Virus record (IMG/VR): IMGVR_UViG_3300001398_000004
Span: 18,837-82,836 of that record
Direction: 5' to 3' (one strand)
DNA: 64,000 bases
Source: a virus
Part shown: positions 18,127 to 26,546 of the stretch, piece after piece
How positions within the stretch are numbered: the first letter of the stretch is position 1
Layout: each line of letters starts with the position of its first letter
Notes under the pieces: model-generated
Databases searched by the model: none
The model's input: only the letters and a program-made list of their open reading frames with translations
Told to the model about the DNA's origin: nothing
Made by a program: the position numbers and the translations under genes

Positions 18127-19302
18127 ATGCCCGACGAACTCGTAACGACCGAACACCCCCACTCGGGTTTGGTTCAACGACTGAATCCACAGGTACTGTC
18201 CAAGGCCAATCCGGAGGTTGTAGACCTCCTTCAAGCCCGAGCAGACGTTCAAAGGGTGGAATCCCTCAAGGAGATTTTCCGAAAGTCCGTGACTGAGCAG
18301 TGGCCGGATGGTCGCCTTGAATCCGAGGTGACCGCCGGCCTGCGTCAGATCTGGCCTCACGGGGATCCTACGGAAGCGGCTCAGTTCCTAGCTGACGAGT
18401 ACCGCCAGCTAGGAGAGGGCATTCACCTAGTTTCCACAGAGACCGGTCGGGTGACCCTTGTCCTGACTGAGGCGGACATCCATCAGCCGGCACCAGTTCC
18501 CAGGGAGGGCGGCGGCATGGCCACTCCACTCCCCATCATCCGGCCGGATCTGTCGGCGGCATTGGTGACTTGGAACTACACCAATGCCAGGGAAGCTCAA
18601 GTACTGGAGGTGTTGGCTGCCAGAGGGCACCAAACAGAGCTTCTACGGGAATTGGGCGATCCCCGGCTCCTGGTTGCCTCCAGGGCGGGCCGCAAACACA
18701 TAGTCGAGTCCTTGGCTCAGATACCCCCCAAGGCCCTCTTGGAGTCAGCTGGCGGCACCTCGGCCGCGTTCCTTAAGTTCTTCCAGCTAGTGGACGAGCC
18801 TTTGACAGAGGTCCCGGCTGGTCATGCCCACTTGAAAGGAGCAACCTCCGCCAAATCGACCATGGGTATCCAGGACATGCTGACCACGAACCTGTCTTAC
18901 AACCGCCCTAGGGTTCTCCAGGGTGCCGTGACTCAGGGGTGGATCCGGGATATGGCCAAAGCTGTTTCTCAGTTCGCATACGCGCCCACGGCCGAAGAGG
19001 CTGAGCTAGATGACATTGTGTCATTGCCCGCACAGTTTTGGATTCTACCCCCACAGCTGACGCGCCCTTTCATGCACATTGACCGAAAGATAACTGTCCT
19101 ACCTGTAGATGACGCCCACCCAATGGGATTGGCTGGCTCTGCCGGTTACATCTACGTGCCTTCCCAGTTTCAGGCAAAGAGTAGGGAATTCTTCAGCCGC
19201 TGGGAAACAGTAGCTAACCTCGAATTCCAGATCTGGCTCCGTCTAGACGCCCTCCGACCCCTGACAATTACAGGTCAGGCTCACGAAGCCCAAGTGGTCT
19301 GA
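18127..19302 (+). CDS. Hypothetical protein
   Basis: 391 residues, starts 35 bases after the AAA ATPase with no clear Shine-Dalgarno. Mixed alpha/beta composition; no membrane segment, no Cys cluster and no motif I recognise. Its place between the AAA ATPase and the vWA protein makes a role in the same process possible. Confidence 0.6.
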   Translation: MPDELVTTEHPHSGLVQRLNPQVLSKANPEVVDLLQARADVQRVESLKEIFRKSVTEQWPDGRLESEVTAGLRQIWPHGDPTEAAQFLADEYRQLGEGIHLVSTETGRVTLVLTEADIHQPAPVPREGGGMATPLPIIRPDLSAALVTWNYTNAREAQVLEVLAARGHQTELLRELGDPRLLVASRAGRKHIVESLAQIPPKALLESAGGTSAAFLKFFQLVDEPLTEVPAGHAHLKGATSAKSTMGIQDMLTTNLSYNRPRVLQGAVTQGWIRDMAKAVSQFAYAPTAEEAELDDIVSLPAQFWILPPQLTRPFMHIDRKITVLPVDDAHPMGLAGSAGYIYVPSQFQAKSREFFSRWETVANLEFQIWLRLDALRPLTITGQAHEAQVV

Positions 19303-19330
19303 CCGTTCCTTTGATTGAATCTCACAGGGG

Positions 19331-19597
19331 ATGGCCCTGTATAGCTTCATCGTCATAGCCCAGAAGCCTAGCGGCATTGTTGATCCCATGGTCATGCTCG
19401 ACAAGGGCTTGAATGTGTTCACTGCTGAGATTCCAGACCTCGACGGCTTCCTGATCCAACTCAAGGATGAGGGCGTAGTCGTCAAAACAATGAATCGCCT
19501 CGATGACTTCGAAGCGGGCGATTCAAGTGATCTTCAATTACCGGGTGAAGACCTCTTCGCCCTGAATGGGAGTTTTGATGGCGAAGTCGAGACATGA
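19331..19597 (+). CDS. Hypothetical protein
   Basis: 88 residues, ATG preceded by CAGGGG. Acidic, with a beta-rich start (LYSFIVIAQ). No family recognised. Overlaps the next gene by 20 bases. Confidence 0.55.
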   Translation: MALYSFIVIAQKPSGIVDPMVMLDKGLNVFTAEIPDLDGFLIQLKDEGVVVKTMNRLDDFEAGDSSDLQLPGEDLFALNGSFDGEVET

Positions 19598-19859
19598 TTC
19601 TGCACCTCCTAGGCAGAAACTAGAAAAAGAGGACGCCAAGGCGGAGATCCTTATCCTATTCAACCGCAGTATGCGCCCTCTGCTCATTGGGACAGCAGCT
19701 CTTCATCTAGGAAGCTTCTGGTCTATCGACAAGACAGAGGCGCTCTTCCACGAACTTGTGGGAGAGGGCGAAATACGAGAACTGAATTCGACCGAACGGC
19801 AATCCCACGACGTGACCCACGGCTATGTGCTCGTGAAGCGTTTCAGGATGCCAACGTGA
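19578..19859 (+). CDS. Hypothetical protein, possible winged-helix
   Basis: 93 residues from the ATG at 19578, chosen because GGGAG lies six bases upstream; an in-frame ATG at 19566 is the alternative. Short basic N-terminus then a compact helical domain (ILILFNRSMRPLL...WSIDKTEALFHELVGEGEIREL) that resembles a winged-helix layout; weak inference. Confidence 0.5.
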   Translation: MAKSRHDSAPPRQKLEKEDAKAEILILFNRSMRPLLIGTAALHLGSFWSIDKTEALFHELVGEGEIRELNSTERQSHDVTHGYVLVKRFRMPT

Positions 19860-20020
19860 ACGGCAAGTTCAAGACAGAGCCACCGACAATTCCCTTCAGC
19901 AAAGAGCACCGAGCCGCAAAGCTTGTGAAGAATTGGGCGGCCTGCTCTACGGAGAGCCAGAAGCTGATTGAGCAAATGGCCGCTCGCCTAGCGTTGTTGG
20001 GACCCAAAGAGGCCAAGTAA
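19856..20020 (+). CDS. Small hypothetical protein
   Basis: 54 residues starting with GTG in a GTGA overlap with the previous stop. Helical and basic (KEHRAAKLVKNWAACSTES). The overlap and strong codon bias support it. Confidence 0.5.
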   Translation: MNGKFKTEPPTIPFSKEHRAAKLVKNWAACSTESQKLIEQMAARLALLGPKEAK

Positions 20021-20021
20021 C

Positions 20022-20028
20022 GGTGTAA
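20022..20028 (+). promoter_or_regulatory. Class 1 promoter-like motif (GGTGTAA)
   Basis: Eight bases before the ATG of the macro-domain gene and right after the upstream stop. Confidence 0.45.
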
Positions 20029-20036
20029 GGGCTGAG

Positions 20037-20498
20037 ATGCCCATTACGTACTTGAAGGGCGACGCTACTCGCCCGAAAATAGGTGGCCCCACGGTGATCG
20101 CACAGGTGGTCAACACGTCGGGAGGTTGGGGTCGCGGCTTCGTCCTCGCTGTCTCCGAACGCTGGGAGGAGCCCGAATATGCTTACCGTCGATGGTACGC
20201 CTCCAAAGTCGGTTTCGAACTAGGGGCGATCCAGGTCGTAGAAGTCGAGCCCGAACTATGGGTGTGCAACATGCTCGCTCAGCAGGGCTACTTGACCACC
20301 AAGAAGAATGGCCCGCCAATTCGTTACGAGGCGCTCAGGAAGTGCCTCGTACAGCTCAACGAGAAAGCTATTGAACTAGGCGCTAGTATTTGCCTTCCTA
20401 GGATCGGCTGTGGCCTCGCAGGTGGGTCGTGGAATGTGATCGGCCCAATGGTCGAGGAAACGCTGGCTTCGAGGCCGGTTTACGTCTACGACCTATGA
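20037..20498 (+). CDS. Macro-domain protein (ADP-ribose binding)
   Basis: 153 residues matching the macro (Appr-1''-p phosphatase type) fold: GDAT near residue 8, VVNTSGGWGRGF as the nucleotide-binding loop, and PRIGCGLAGGSW as the second phosphate-binding loop. Such proteins bind or hydrolyse ADP-ribose derivatives; in phages they may reverse ADP-ribosylation used in defence or handle NAD-derived metabolites. Single gene with its own promoter-like motif. Confidence 0.85.
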   Translation: MPITYLKGDATRPKIGGPTVIAQVVNTSGGWGRGFVLAVSERWEEPEYAYRRWYASKVGFELGAIQVVEVEPELWVCNMLAQQGYLTTKKNGPPIRYEALRKCLVQLNEKAIELGASICLPRIGCGLAGGSWNVIGPMVEETLASRPVYVYDL

Positions 20499-20528
20499 CA
20501 TATCCTGACCCACCTGTCTCTGACGGTT

Positions 20529-20535
20529 GGTGTAG
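20529..20535 (+). promoter_or_regulatory. Class 1 promoter-like motif (GGTGTAG)
   Basis: In the 108-bp gap before the vWA gene, 71 bases before its ATG, so this copy would give a normal leader with the AAGGAG ribosome-binding site. Confidence 0.35.
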
Positions 20536-20606
20536 TATGTGGTGCACGATGACAGCACACCCCATCGTTCGTCTGTGTGTGCAGTGATCCGCCAAAGGAG
20601 AAACCC

Positions 20607-23021
20607 ATGTTCAGCTACAAAGTTGCAGACGCTCTATTCCTCGTTCGCCAGGCCGTTTCCACCGAAAAGTCGAAGCCGGCTGTCGTGGAAGTCCCGACCA
20701 ACCATATTATGGTCATCGATTGCAGCGGTTCGATGAGTTACGAGCTGCCAAAGATTCGTGAGCAGCTCAAGAAGAAGCTCCCGAAGCTCCTCAAGGCCGA
20801 AGACACCATCAGCATCATCTGGTTCTCGGGCCGGAGAGAATGCGGGATTCTGCTAGAAGCGGAACCGGTAGCCTCCCTGACAGACCTCAAAGCCGTCGAA
20901 ACGGCCATCGACCGCTGGCTGAAGCCGGTGGGGCTCACGGGCTTCAAAGACCCACTGGACCTCATCCCAGGCCTGACCGCGAAGATCTCGAAGACTCGCC
21001 CCAATAGCGTGTTTTCGATATTTTTTATGTCCGATGGTTGTGATAATTGTTCGTCCCGTCCGGAGATCATCAAGGCCGTTGAAGTCGCTGGCCAGTCGGT
21101 GGCTTCTGCCACATTCGTCGAATACGGCTATTACGCCGATCGCCAGCTCCTGGCCCAAATGGCAGAGAAGGCAGGCGGCTCGACCATCTTCGCTCAGCAC
21201 TTCGACCAGTTCGAACCGGCCCTGGAAGCCAGTCTCCAGAAGCGCACCTCGGGTGCTCCCAAGGTCGAAGTCAAGATCACGGGTGACTCCATCTGTGGGT
21301 TCGCTTTCGGTTTCTCCGGAAACGACCTCTTGACCTTCGCCGTAGAAGGTGGCGCCATCCACGCTCCAAAGGACCTGCCAGAAGTCTGGTACCTGTCCTC
21401 GAACAGTGTCGGAACTCAAGAGCTGGACCTTGTGAAATTCTCCGAGGCAGCGACAGGCTCGACTAAGACAGCCCCGGCCTCGTATTCGTCGGTGATGGCG
21501 GCTACTTACGCTGCGATCTCCCTGTTCTCCAATCGCATGAAGTCGGACGTGGTCCTGTCCCTGCTCAAGTCGATGGGCGATGTCACCTTCATCGACGCTT
21601 TTTCTACGTGTTTTGGTAAGCAGAAGTACAGTGAATTCGTGGAGGCTTCGCAGAAGGCCGCCTTCGATCCCAGCGTTCGCTTTACCAATGGCCGTGACCT
21701 CAACCGCATCCCCAAGGATGACGCCTTCACGGTTTTGGACCTGCTCCGTGTACTGTCCTCGGACGAATCCAATCGCCTGCTTCTTGACAGCAAGGACTTC
21801 AAGTACAACCGCATTGGCCGTGGTCAAATCGACTCCAGCTCGTTGCTCACGGATGAAGAGCAAGCCGAAGTCGCTCGCCTGACCGCGGAAATGACCAAGA
21901 CCAAGGACGGCAAGAAGGTGGCGGACTTCGCTGCCAAGATCGCCACCATTACCAGCTCCAAGGACGCTCCCTTGAAGTTCGAGGCGACCCCGCTTCCGGA
22001 CGGTTGCGAGATCAGTGGTCTGGTCTACAACGAGGAACGCCCGAACGTCAGTGTCAAGGTCTTCCGCAAGGGTTTAGTTGACCTTACAGAACGTAGGGCT
22101 AAGGCCACCAATGCTGGCAATGGCGACCTAGGCAAGATCCCCGCGGTCATCGACACCAACATCTGGCGTAACTACACGATCATCAAGGATGGCCTAGTAA
22201 ATGTGGAGCAACTTCCGGTGCGTTTGACGGCTGGTACCATTCGCACCCTCAAGGACAAGGGGATGCCGATCGAGACCATCCTCGGTGTCGGTGGCGAGGC
22301 TCCTGAGACTGCACGTATCCGTGCTGCCAAGGCCTCGGACGATCGTGATGTCAACGTGGTGTTCGACCTCAAGGCCCTCCCCATCATCAATCGTCAGATG
22401 ATCAAGGAGGCCAGTGCCCAGGTGCTATTCGAGAAAGAATACGCCCTGTGCAAGGCCCGTGCGGCCCAGAAGGTCTTCTCAGGCTTCTTGAAGGAGAAGT
22501 TCCCCAAGGTGTCTGCTGGCCTGTCTGAGTCTTTTGGTGAGCCAGCAACCCTGTGGCTCAAGGAGCTGGGAATCACTGATGGTGGCTTCAACCCCAAGAG
22601 CGTACAGGCAGAATCGACTGACGTGTACATGGGCAAGGAATTGAAGACCAGCCTCAAGGGATTGTCGACGATCCCGTCCGTGAACGAGGCCAAGAAAAAG
22701 ATCGCAGCCGGAGGCAAGCTAACCCCCTCGGTAGCCCTCATGGCCCCGTATCTTAAGGAAGTCGACGATTACCTAGCCAGTCCCGAACACAAGGCCAACG
22801 AAGCCGGCTTGGAGCAGTGGGCCAAGGACAAAGCGGAGACCGCCACGAAGACCGTCCGGGGGTTGCTCTTCGACCTCGCCAACACGAAATTTAGTATTCT
22901 GGTAGGTCAAATCTGGTTCACGGAGTTCAAGAGTTTGGATGAAGATACTTTGACTATCACCGTGGACGGCCAACAGATTGAGGGCAAAGTCCAAATGCGT
23001 GAGGTAGAGGTAAAAATCTGA
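20607..23021 (+). CDS. von Willebrand factor A domain protein
   Basis: 804 residues from the ATG with a strong AAAGGAG upstream. A vWA domain occupies about 30-220, with the MIDAS metal site D38-x-S40-x-S42 (DCSGSMS) and the later SDG motif. The remaining about 580 residues are Lys-rich alpha/beta with no family recognised. vWA proteins commonly pair with AAA+ ATPases; the Ycf46-type ATPase is 2.5 kb upstream. Likely abundant, judging from codon choice and ribosome-binding site. A terminator follows. Confidence 0.82.
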   Translation: MFSYKVADALFLVRQAVSTEKSKPAVVEVPTNHIMVIDCSGSMSYELPKIREQLKKKLPKLLKAEDTISIIWFSGRRECGILLEAEPVASLTDLKAVETAIDRWLKPVGLTGFKDPLDLIPGLTAKISKTRPNSVFSIFFMSDGCDNCSSRPEIIKAVEVAGQSVASATFVEYGYYADRQLLAQMAEKAGGSTIFAQHFDQFEPALEASLQKRTSGAPKVEVKITGDSICGFAFGFSGNDLLTFAVEGGAIHAPKDLPEVWYLSSNSVGTQELDLVKFSEAATGSTKTAPASYSSVMAATYAAISLFSNRMKSDVVLSLLKSMGDVTFIDAFSTCFGKQKYSEFVEASQKAAFDPSVRFTNGRDLNRIPKDDAFTVLDLLRVLSSDESNRLLLDSKDFKYNRIGRGQIDSSSLLTDEEQAEVARLTAEMTKTKDGKKVADFAAKIATITSSKDAPLKFEATPLPDGCEISGLVYNEERPNVSVKVFRKGLVDLTERRAKATNAGNGDLGKIPAVIDTNIWRNYTIIKDGLVNVEQLPVRLTAGTIRTLKDKGMPIETILGVGGEAPETARIRAAKASDDRDVNVVFDLKALPIINRQMIKEASAQVLFEKEYALCKARAAQKVFSGFLKEKFPKVSAGLSESFGEPATLWLKELGITDGGFNPKSVQAESTDVYMGKELKTSLKGLSTIPSVNEAKKKIAAGGKLTPSVALMAPYLKEVDDYLASPEHKANEAGLEQWAKDKAETATKTVRGLLFDLANTKFSILVGQIWFTEFKSLDEDTLTITVDGQQIEGKVQMREVEVKI

Positions 23022-23042
23022 GTCTAATAGACTTAGACACGG

Positions 23043-23080
23043 AAAGGCCCCTCTCGACTTTCGGTTTGGGAGGGGCCTTT
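23043..23080. terminator. Bidirectional terminator
   Basis: AAAGGCCCCTC (23043-23053) pairs with GAGGGGCCTTT (23070-23080). A-tract on one side and T-tract on the other let it stop transcription both ways, fitting the convergent genes 20607-23021 and 23092-23787. Confidence 0.85.
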
Positions 23081-23091
23081 GTCGGCCTGAC

Positions 23092-23787
23092 TCACGCCTT
23101 TTGTAGGCCAGCCTCAATCAGTTGATCGACCGTGAAAGCTTCGGGCTCGTAGCTCACGGACATGAGACCCTGCTCACCTGTGTCGGGGCGTTGGGCCCAG
23201 GTATCGGTCACTTTCTTGCAGCCACAATGGGCACAGACTTCGTGGATGACAACTCCGCCGCCATGTCCCCAAACGCCAGGATTCTGCTTACAGCCGCCGA
23301 ACAGCTCATGGGACTGTTGCCAGTCATGCTCGCTTTCGGAGCAATCCGGCTTTCCCTCATACAGGGTCACGGTATCCTCGTCCTCCTCTCCGGTCTCGTC
23401 ACAGACTGCTTTCACGTCAATCCAGAGGGTACCCTTGGAGTCTGAGTAGTTGCTGCGGTCGCAATTTTCGCGGGCTGCATCGAGAGCCTCTTCAGAGGAG
23501 TCTGCGGTGACGGTATCGTATTCGTGACCGCCCTCCAATAGCCGCCACTCCCTAGGGCAGTAGGAGCCAGACAAGGCTTCGCGGGCTGCATCGAGCGTCG
23601 TCTGGGCAACGTCCTGGGCCGCCGTGGCCGCAATATAGAGAGGGTCATCGCCAGAGACTTCGTCGTCGTTATTCATCAAATCAACGAAATCTGTGGCCGT
23701 TTCTAACGCGGCAACGGCAGCCTCGACGGCCAAACGGAGGGGGTGGGTGAGGTCTTCGGTCTGAGTCGTTTCTTGATTGAGGTCCAT
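23092..23787 (-). CDS. Acidic zinc-motif protein
   Basis: 231 residues, very acidic N-terminal half with helical segments, then a C-terminal Cys/His-rich region (HDW, Cys, HEVCAHCGCKK, WAQRPDTGEQG) that probably binds zinc. No function known to me. The head of a one-gene unit with a class 2 promoter-like pair upstream. Confidence 0.7.
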   Translation of the reverse strand: MDLNQETTQTEDLTHPLRLAVEAAVAALETATDFVDLMNNDDEVSGDDPLYIAATAAQDVAQTTLDAAREALSGSYCPREWRLLEGGHEYDTVTADSSEEALDAARENCDRSNYSDSKGTLWIDVKAVCDETGEEDEDTVTLYEGKPDCSESEHDWQQSHELFGGCKQNPGVWGHGGGVVIHEVCAHCGCKKVTDTWAQRPDTGEQGLMSVSYEPEAFTVDQLIEAGLQKA

Positions 23788-23795
23788 GCCTAGTA

Positions 23796-23822
23796 CAACG
23801 GATCCTTAAGCGAGAAGTTAAG
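23796..23822 (-). promoter_or_regulatory. Class 2 promoter-like pair
   Basis: On the minus strand CTTAAC, 15 bases, CCGTTG; the second box ends eight bases before the ATG at 23787. Member of the class 2 set described in the findings. Confidence 0.55.
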
Positions 23823-23860
23823 GGAATTTTTAGAGTATTTTTTCAGGCCTAGTTGGAATC

Positions 23861-23867
23861 GGTGTAA
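23861..23867 (+). promoter_or_regulatory. Class 1 promoter-like motif (GGTGTAA)
   Basis: 26 bases before the ATG at 23894, in the divergent gap after the class 2 pair of the minus-strand gene. Confidence 0.4.
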
Positions 23868-23893
23868 CCCCCTTATGCAAACCGACAGAGGAC

Positions 23894-24274
23894 ATGACAA
23901 TGACATTCGTAGCAGTGCAGTTCAAAGAGAGTGAAACCGCCCACCAACTAGTGGAGCGTTTCATGCAGACCTCGGCTGACAAGGAGTCCCGTTTCAATCA
24001 GCTCGAAGTGCTGGGGGTCCTCCTGTTTGGCAAGAACAAGTACCTTCGCTTCCGTACAGACAGCAAAGACGTGCCGGAAATACTAGGGCAGCTTCTGCTT
24101 GAAGGTAGGGGCGTGGTTCACCAGGATGGGGGAGGGTACGCAGTCAAGCTGCCTACTGGCAAGAAGGGCCCAGCATCGGCATCAGCGATGCAATCCATCG
24201 GGGATCCCACCCTAAAGAGGACTTACAAGGGTACTGCCATCCAATTCTGGGATCGGCAATTTATGCCCAGTTAA
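23894..24274 (+). CDS. Hypothetical protein
   Basis: 126 residues; a second in-frame ATG follows at 23900. Beta-alpha pattern (MTFVAVQFKESETAHQLVERF) recalls small ferredoxin-like domains, but no family recognised. Followed by a hairpin and a homing endonuclease gene. Confidence 0.6.
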   Translation: MTMTFVAVQFKESETAHQLVERFMQTSADKESRFNQLEVLGVLLFGKNKYLRFRTDSKDVPEILGQLLLEGRGVVHQDGGGYAVKLPTGKKGPASASAMQSIGDPTLKRTYKGTAIQFWDRQFMPS

Positions 24275-24314
24275 GGGGCTTCAGGATAGGTTAGCCCTCG
24301 AATTTCCTTTGATT

Positions 24315-24338
24315 AAAGGGGTCTTGTATGACCCCTTT
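24315..24338 (+). promoter_or_regulatory. Hairpin holding the endonuclease start codon
   Basis: AAAGGGGTC (24315-24323) pairs perfectly with GACCCCTTT (24330-24338). The ATG of the GIY-YIG gene (24328-24330) lies at the loop/stem border and the purine-rich ribosome site is in the stem. It would block translation when folded, and with the T's after it could also terminate the upstream gene. Confidence 0.6.
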
Positions 24339-25269
24339 TGGACGGATCTACCTGGTGACGAACCTGACCAACGGAAAGCGCTATGTTGGCCAAACTACGA
24401 AGAGCGTCCGCCAGCGCTGGGTCCAACATAAATCTGAGGCAAGACGCGGTGGGACTATGCCTTTCCATAGAGCAATTCGGAAATACGGGCCGGATCGCTT
24501 TGAGGTGACCGTACTAGAAGAATGCTTCGATCTGAATTCGTTGAATTCAGCGGAGGCTCGCTGGATCTCGGTCCTTAAATCTAATATCGATGAAGGCTCC
24601 GGCTACAACTGTACCAGTGGTGGAGAGGGGTGCATTGTATCAGAGGCCACTAGGAAGCTTGCTTCGCTTCAACAGAAGCGTCGTGCTGAAAATCCCGTTC
24701 ATCGTGCCTGGCTGACTGAAATATCTAGGGCTTTCAATCAAAGTGTTGAGGGACGAGCTATACATTCAGAGATAGCACGTCAGGTGTTCTCCGACCCGGT
24801 AGTCAGAAAACGTATGTCTGAGGGTCAACTGAACAGACTTTGGACTCCTGAACAAAGGGCTCAACGACGTTCTATTGGCAAAGAAACTGGACTCCGCCGC
24901 TGGTCTAAGCATAGGGAAGAGCAGGGAGGGTGGATGCCAGAGGATGAGACCAGCTCTTTCATCCAAGGCTTAACCGTTAAGGAGTACGTTGTAAAGAGAC
25001 GGAGCAACCCCAGGCTACCTAAGCAAAGTGCCTTTCCGGCAGTGTATGGGAAGACCTTTCAAGAAGTACGTGATGGCTTTAGGCGAAGTTTGTTCGTCAC
25101 AGAGTCGGAGTTGAAGCTGGCTATTACAGGCATGGCTCAGACAGAGTATGTGAGACTCAAGAAAGAAAAGAGACTAGACACAAGGTATCCTCATACAGTC
25201 AGTTTCCCGAAAGTATACGGCAAGACCTACAAAGAAATACGAGACGGATCTCGAAAGGCGGGCTCGTGA
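24328..25269 (+). CDS. GIY-YIG homing endonuclease
   Basis: 313 residues. GIY-YIG domain at 5-95: GRIYLV and YVGQT, Arg at KSVRQRW, and Glu in NSAEARWI. Downstream are DNA-binding repeats of the NUMOD/IENR kind: SFPKVYGKTYKEIRDG near the C-terminus and the related SAFPAVYGKTFQEVRDG about 60 residues earlier. Codon use is less GC-biased at third positions than its neighbours, consistent with recent arrival. Its end overlaps the nitrilase start by GTGA. Confidence 0.85.
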   Translation: MTPFGRIYLVTNLTNGKRYVGQTTKSVRQRWVQHKSEARRGGTMPFHRAIRKYGPDRFEVTVLEECFDLNSLNSAEARWISVLKSNIDEGSGYNCTSGGEGCIVSEATRKLASLQQKRRAENPVHRAWLTEISRAFNQSVEGRAIHSEIARQVFSDPVVRKRMSEGQLNRLWTPEQRAQRRSIGKETGLRRWSKHREEQGGWMPEDETSSFIQGLTVKEYVVKRRSNPRLPKQSAFPAVYGKTFQEVRDGFRRSLFVTESELKLAITGMAQTEYVRLKKEKRLDTRYPHTVSFPKVYGKTYKEIRDGSRKAGS

Positions 25270-26018
25270 AAGTCGCTGTAATACAGACATCGCCGGTCCT
25301 TAAGGACATTGAGGGCAATCTCAGGACTCTGGCCAAGCTAGTGATTGAGGCCGCAGAAAAAGGGGCTGAGCTAATTACTTGCCCCGAGATGGCTCTCTCC
25401 GGATATGGCTACATGTCTACCGCTGAGGCAGACCCCTACGCAGAGGTCATCTCCAATTACATGCGTGAGGGAGTCGCGCCACCCAGGTCCATGGAGGTCA
25501 TGGGAGCAATCGCTAGGAAACATCAGGTAGCGATTGCTTGGGGTGTGATGGAAAAAGACTACGTGACCGGAGCCCTTCACAACAGTCAAGTCTTGATGCT
25601 TCCCAACCAAACGTATGTAACTACGCGAAAATTAAACGGATTTTCCAACGACCACCTCTGGTTTACACCGGGAACTGCTAGTCCTCCCATCATTGACTTT
25701 TTGGGGAAGCGCATAGGGTTGTTGATCTGTCGAGACATCCGCAACAAAGCTGACAAGTTCACCGACCTCTACGAGCCTGGTGATGCCGACATCGTCTGCT
25801 TCTCCTCCAACTTTGGGGACGGCGGGTTCCCCAGCAATTCTTGGCTGGACTTCGCCAAGGAAAACAAGGTCTGGTTGGCCGTTTCAAATCGCTACGGCCT
25901 CGAAGTTCCGAATAATTTCGGTGAAGGCGGGATCTGTGTGATCTCTCCCAGTGGCAAAGTCTACTGTGAGGGTCTTGTCTGGAGCCAATCCTGCATTGTC
26001 TACGCTGACGTACCCTGA
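25266..26018 (+). CDS. Carbon-nitrogen hydrolase (nitrilase family)
   Basis: 250 residues starting at GTG. The catalytic triad is visible: Glu41 (CPEMALSGY), Lys122 (TRKLNG) and Cys155 (LLICRDIR). Family members hydrolyse nitriles or amides, or serve as glutaminase domains; the substrate here cannot be told. Unusual but known in large phages, where NAD or amide metabolism is a possible role. It is coupled to the GIY-YIG gene, which probably invaded just in front of it. Confidence 0.85.
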   Translation: MKVAVIQTSPVLKDIEGNLRTLAKLVIEAAEKGAELITCPEMALSGYGYMSTAEADPYAEVISNYMREGVAPPRSMEVMGAIARKHQVAIAWGVMEKDYVTGALHNSQVLMLPNQTYVTTRKLNGFSNDHLWFTPGTASPPIIDFLGKRIGLLICRDIRNKADKFTDLYEPGDADIVCFSSNFGDGGFPSNSWLDFAKENKVWLAVSNRYGLEVPNNFGEGGICVISPSGKVYCEGLVWSQSCIVYADVP

Positions 26019-26022
26019 GATC

Positions 26023-26496
26023 TCAGACCCTGGCCAATACAGCTCGGACCAAGCGCATCATCGCCAATCCAGCAACATCGGTATCTGAGGTCGCCCGTTC
26101 GCTGACCATGTGCATGAGGTCGATACCCCCGGTCACTTTCATCGGAGTATAGCCAAAGAAGAGCGCGGCCTTTCCGTTGCGGATGGAAACGCCCATATTG
26201 AACGCATCCAGGGGCTGACGTGGGGCAAAGTAGTAGAATATCCTACCCTTGCTTTCGGTAGCCGTCATGTAGTAGCGATCCCCTTGATGCCGAAACAGCT
26301 GTTCCAGTATCTTGGGGAGGAACAGGTTGACGGATTCCTGGGCTTCTTGGAGTTCGAACCCGTCCTCGGAATCGAGGGCATAGGCCGTACGGCCTTCAAA
26401 GAAGAATTGCAGGACTTCTTTGGGGATTGGGGACCCGCCTTCGGAGGCCTTCTTGAAAGCCCAGGCAGCGGCGACGCGGCGTGTTAGCGGATCCAT
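26023..26496 (-). CDS. Hypothetical protein with N-terminal RRVA motif
   Basis: 157 residues from the ATG at 26496; a longer frame reaches 26547 only with a TTG that would overlap the divergent clpX start. The start MDPLTRRVAAAWAFKKAS resembles the N-termini of the proteins at 27868, 28010 and 42109. The rest is alpha/beta without known motifs. Confidence 0.6.
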   Translation of the reverse strand: MDPLTRRVAAAWAFKKASEGGSPIPKEVLQFFFEGRTAYALDSEDGFELQEAQESVNLFLPKILEQLFRHQGDRYYMTATESKGRIFYYFAPRQPLDAFNMGVSIRNGKAALFFGYTPMKVTGGIDLMHMVSERATSDTDVAGLAMMRLVRAVLARV

Positions 26497-26526
26497 CACC
26501 AAGGACGGGGTGAGAAAAGGAATTTC

Positions 26527-26533
26527 GGTGTAG
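26527..26533 (+). promoter_or_regulatory. Class 1 promoter-like motif (GGTGTAG)
   Basis: 13 bases before the ATG of clpX, in a divergent gap. Confidence 0.5.
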
Positions 26534-26546
26534 GATCCTGGAACCA

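Noticed and set aside
20853-21863. 336-codon open frame on the minus strand inside the vWA gene
   Set aside because: Antisense to a well-supported gene and with no recognisable features; a shadow of GC-biased third positions.
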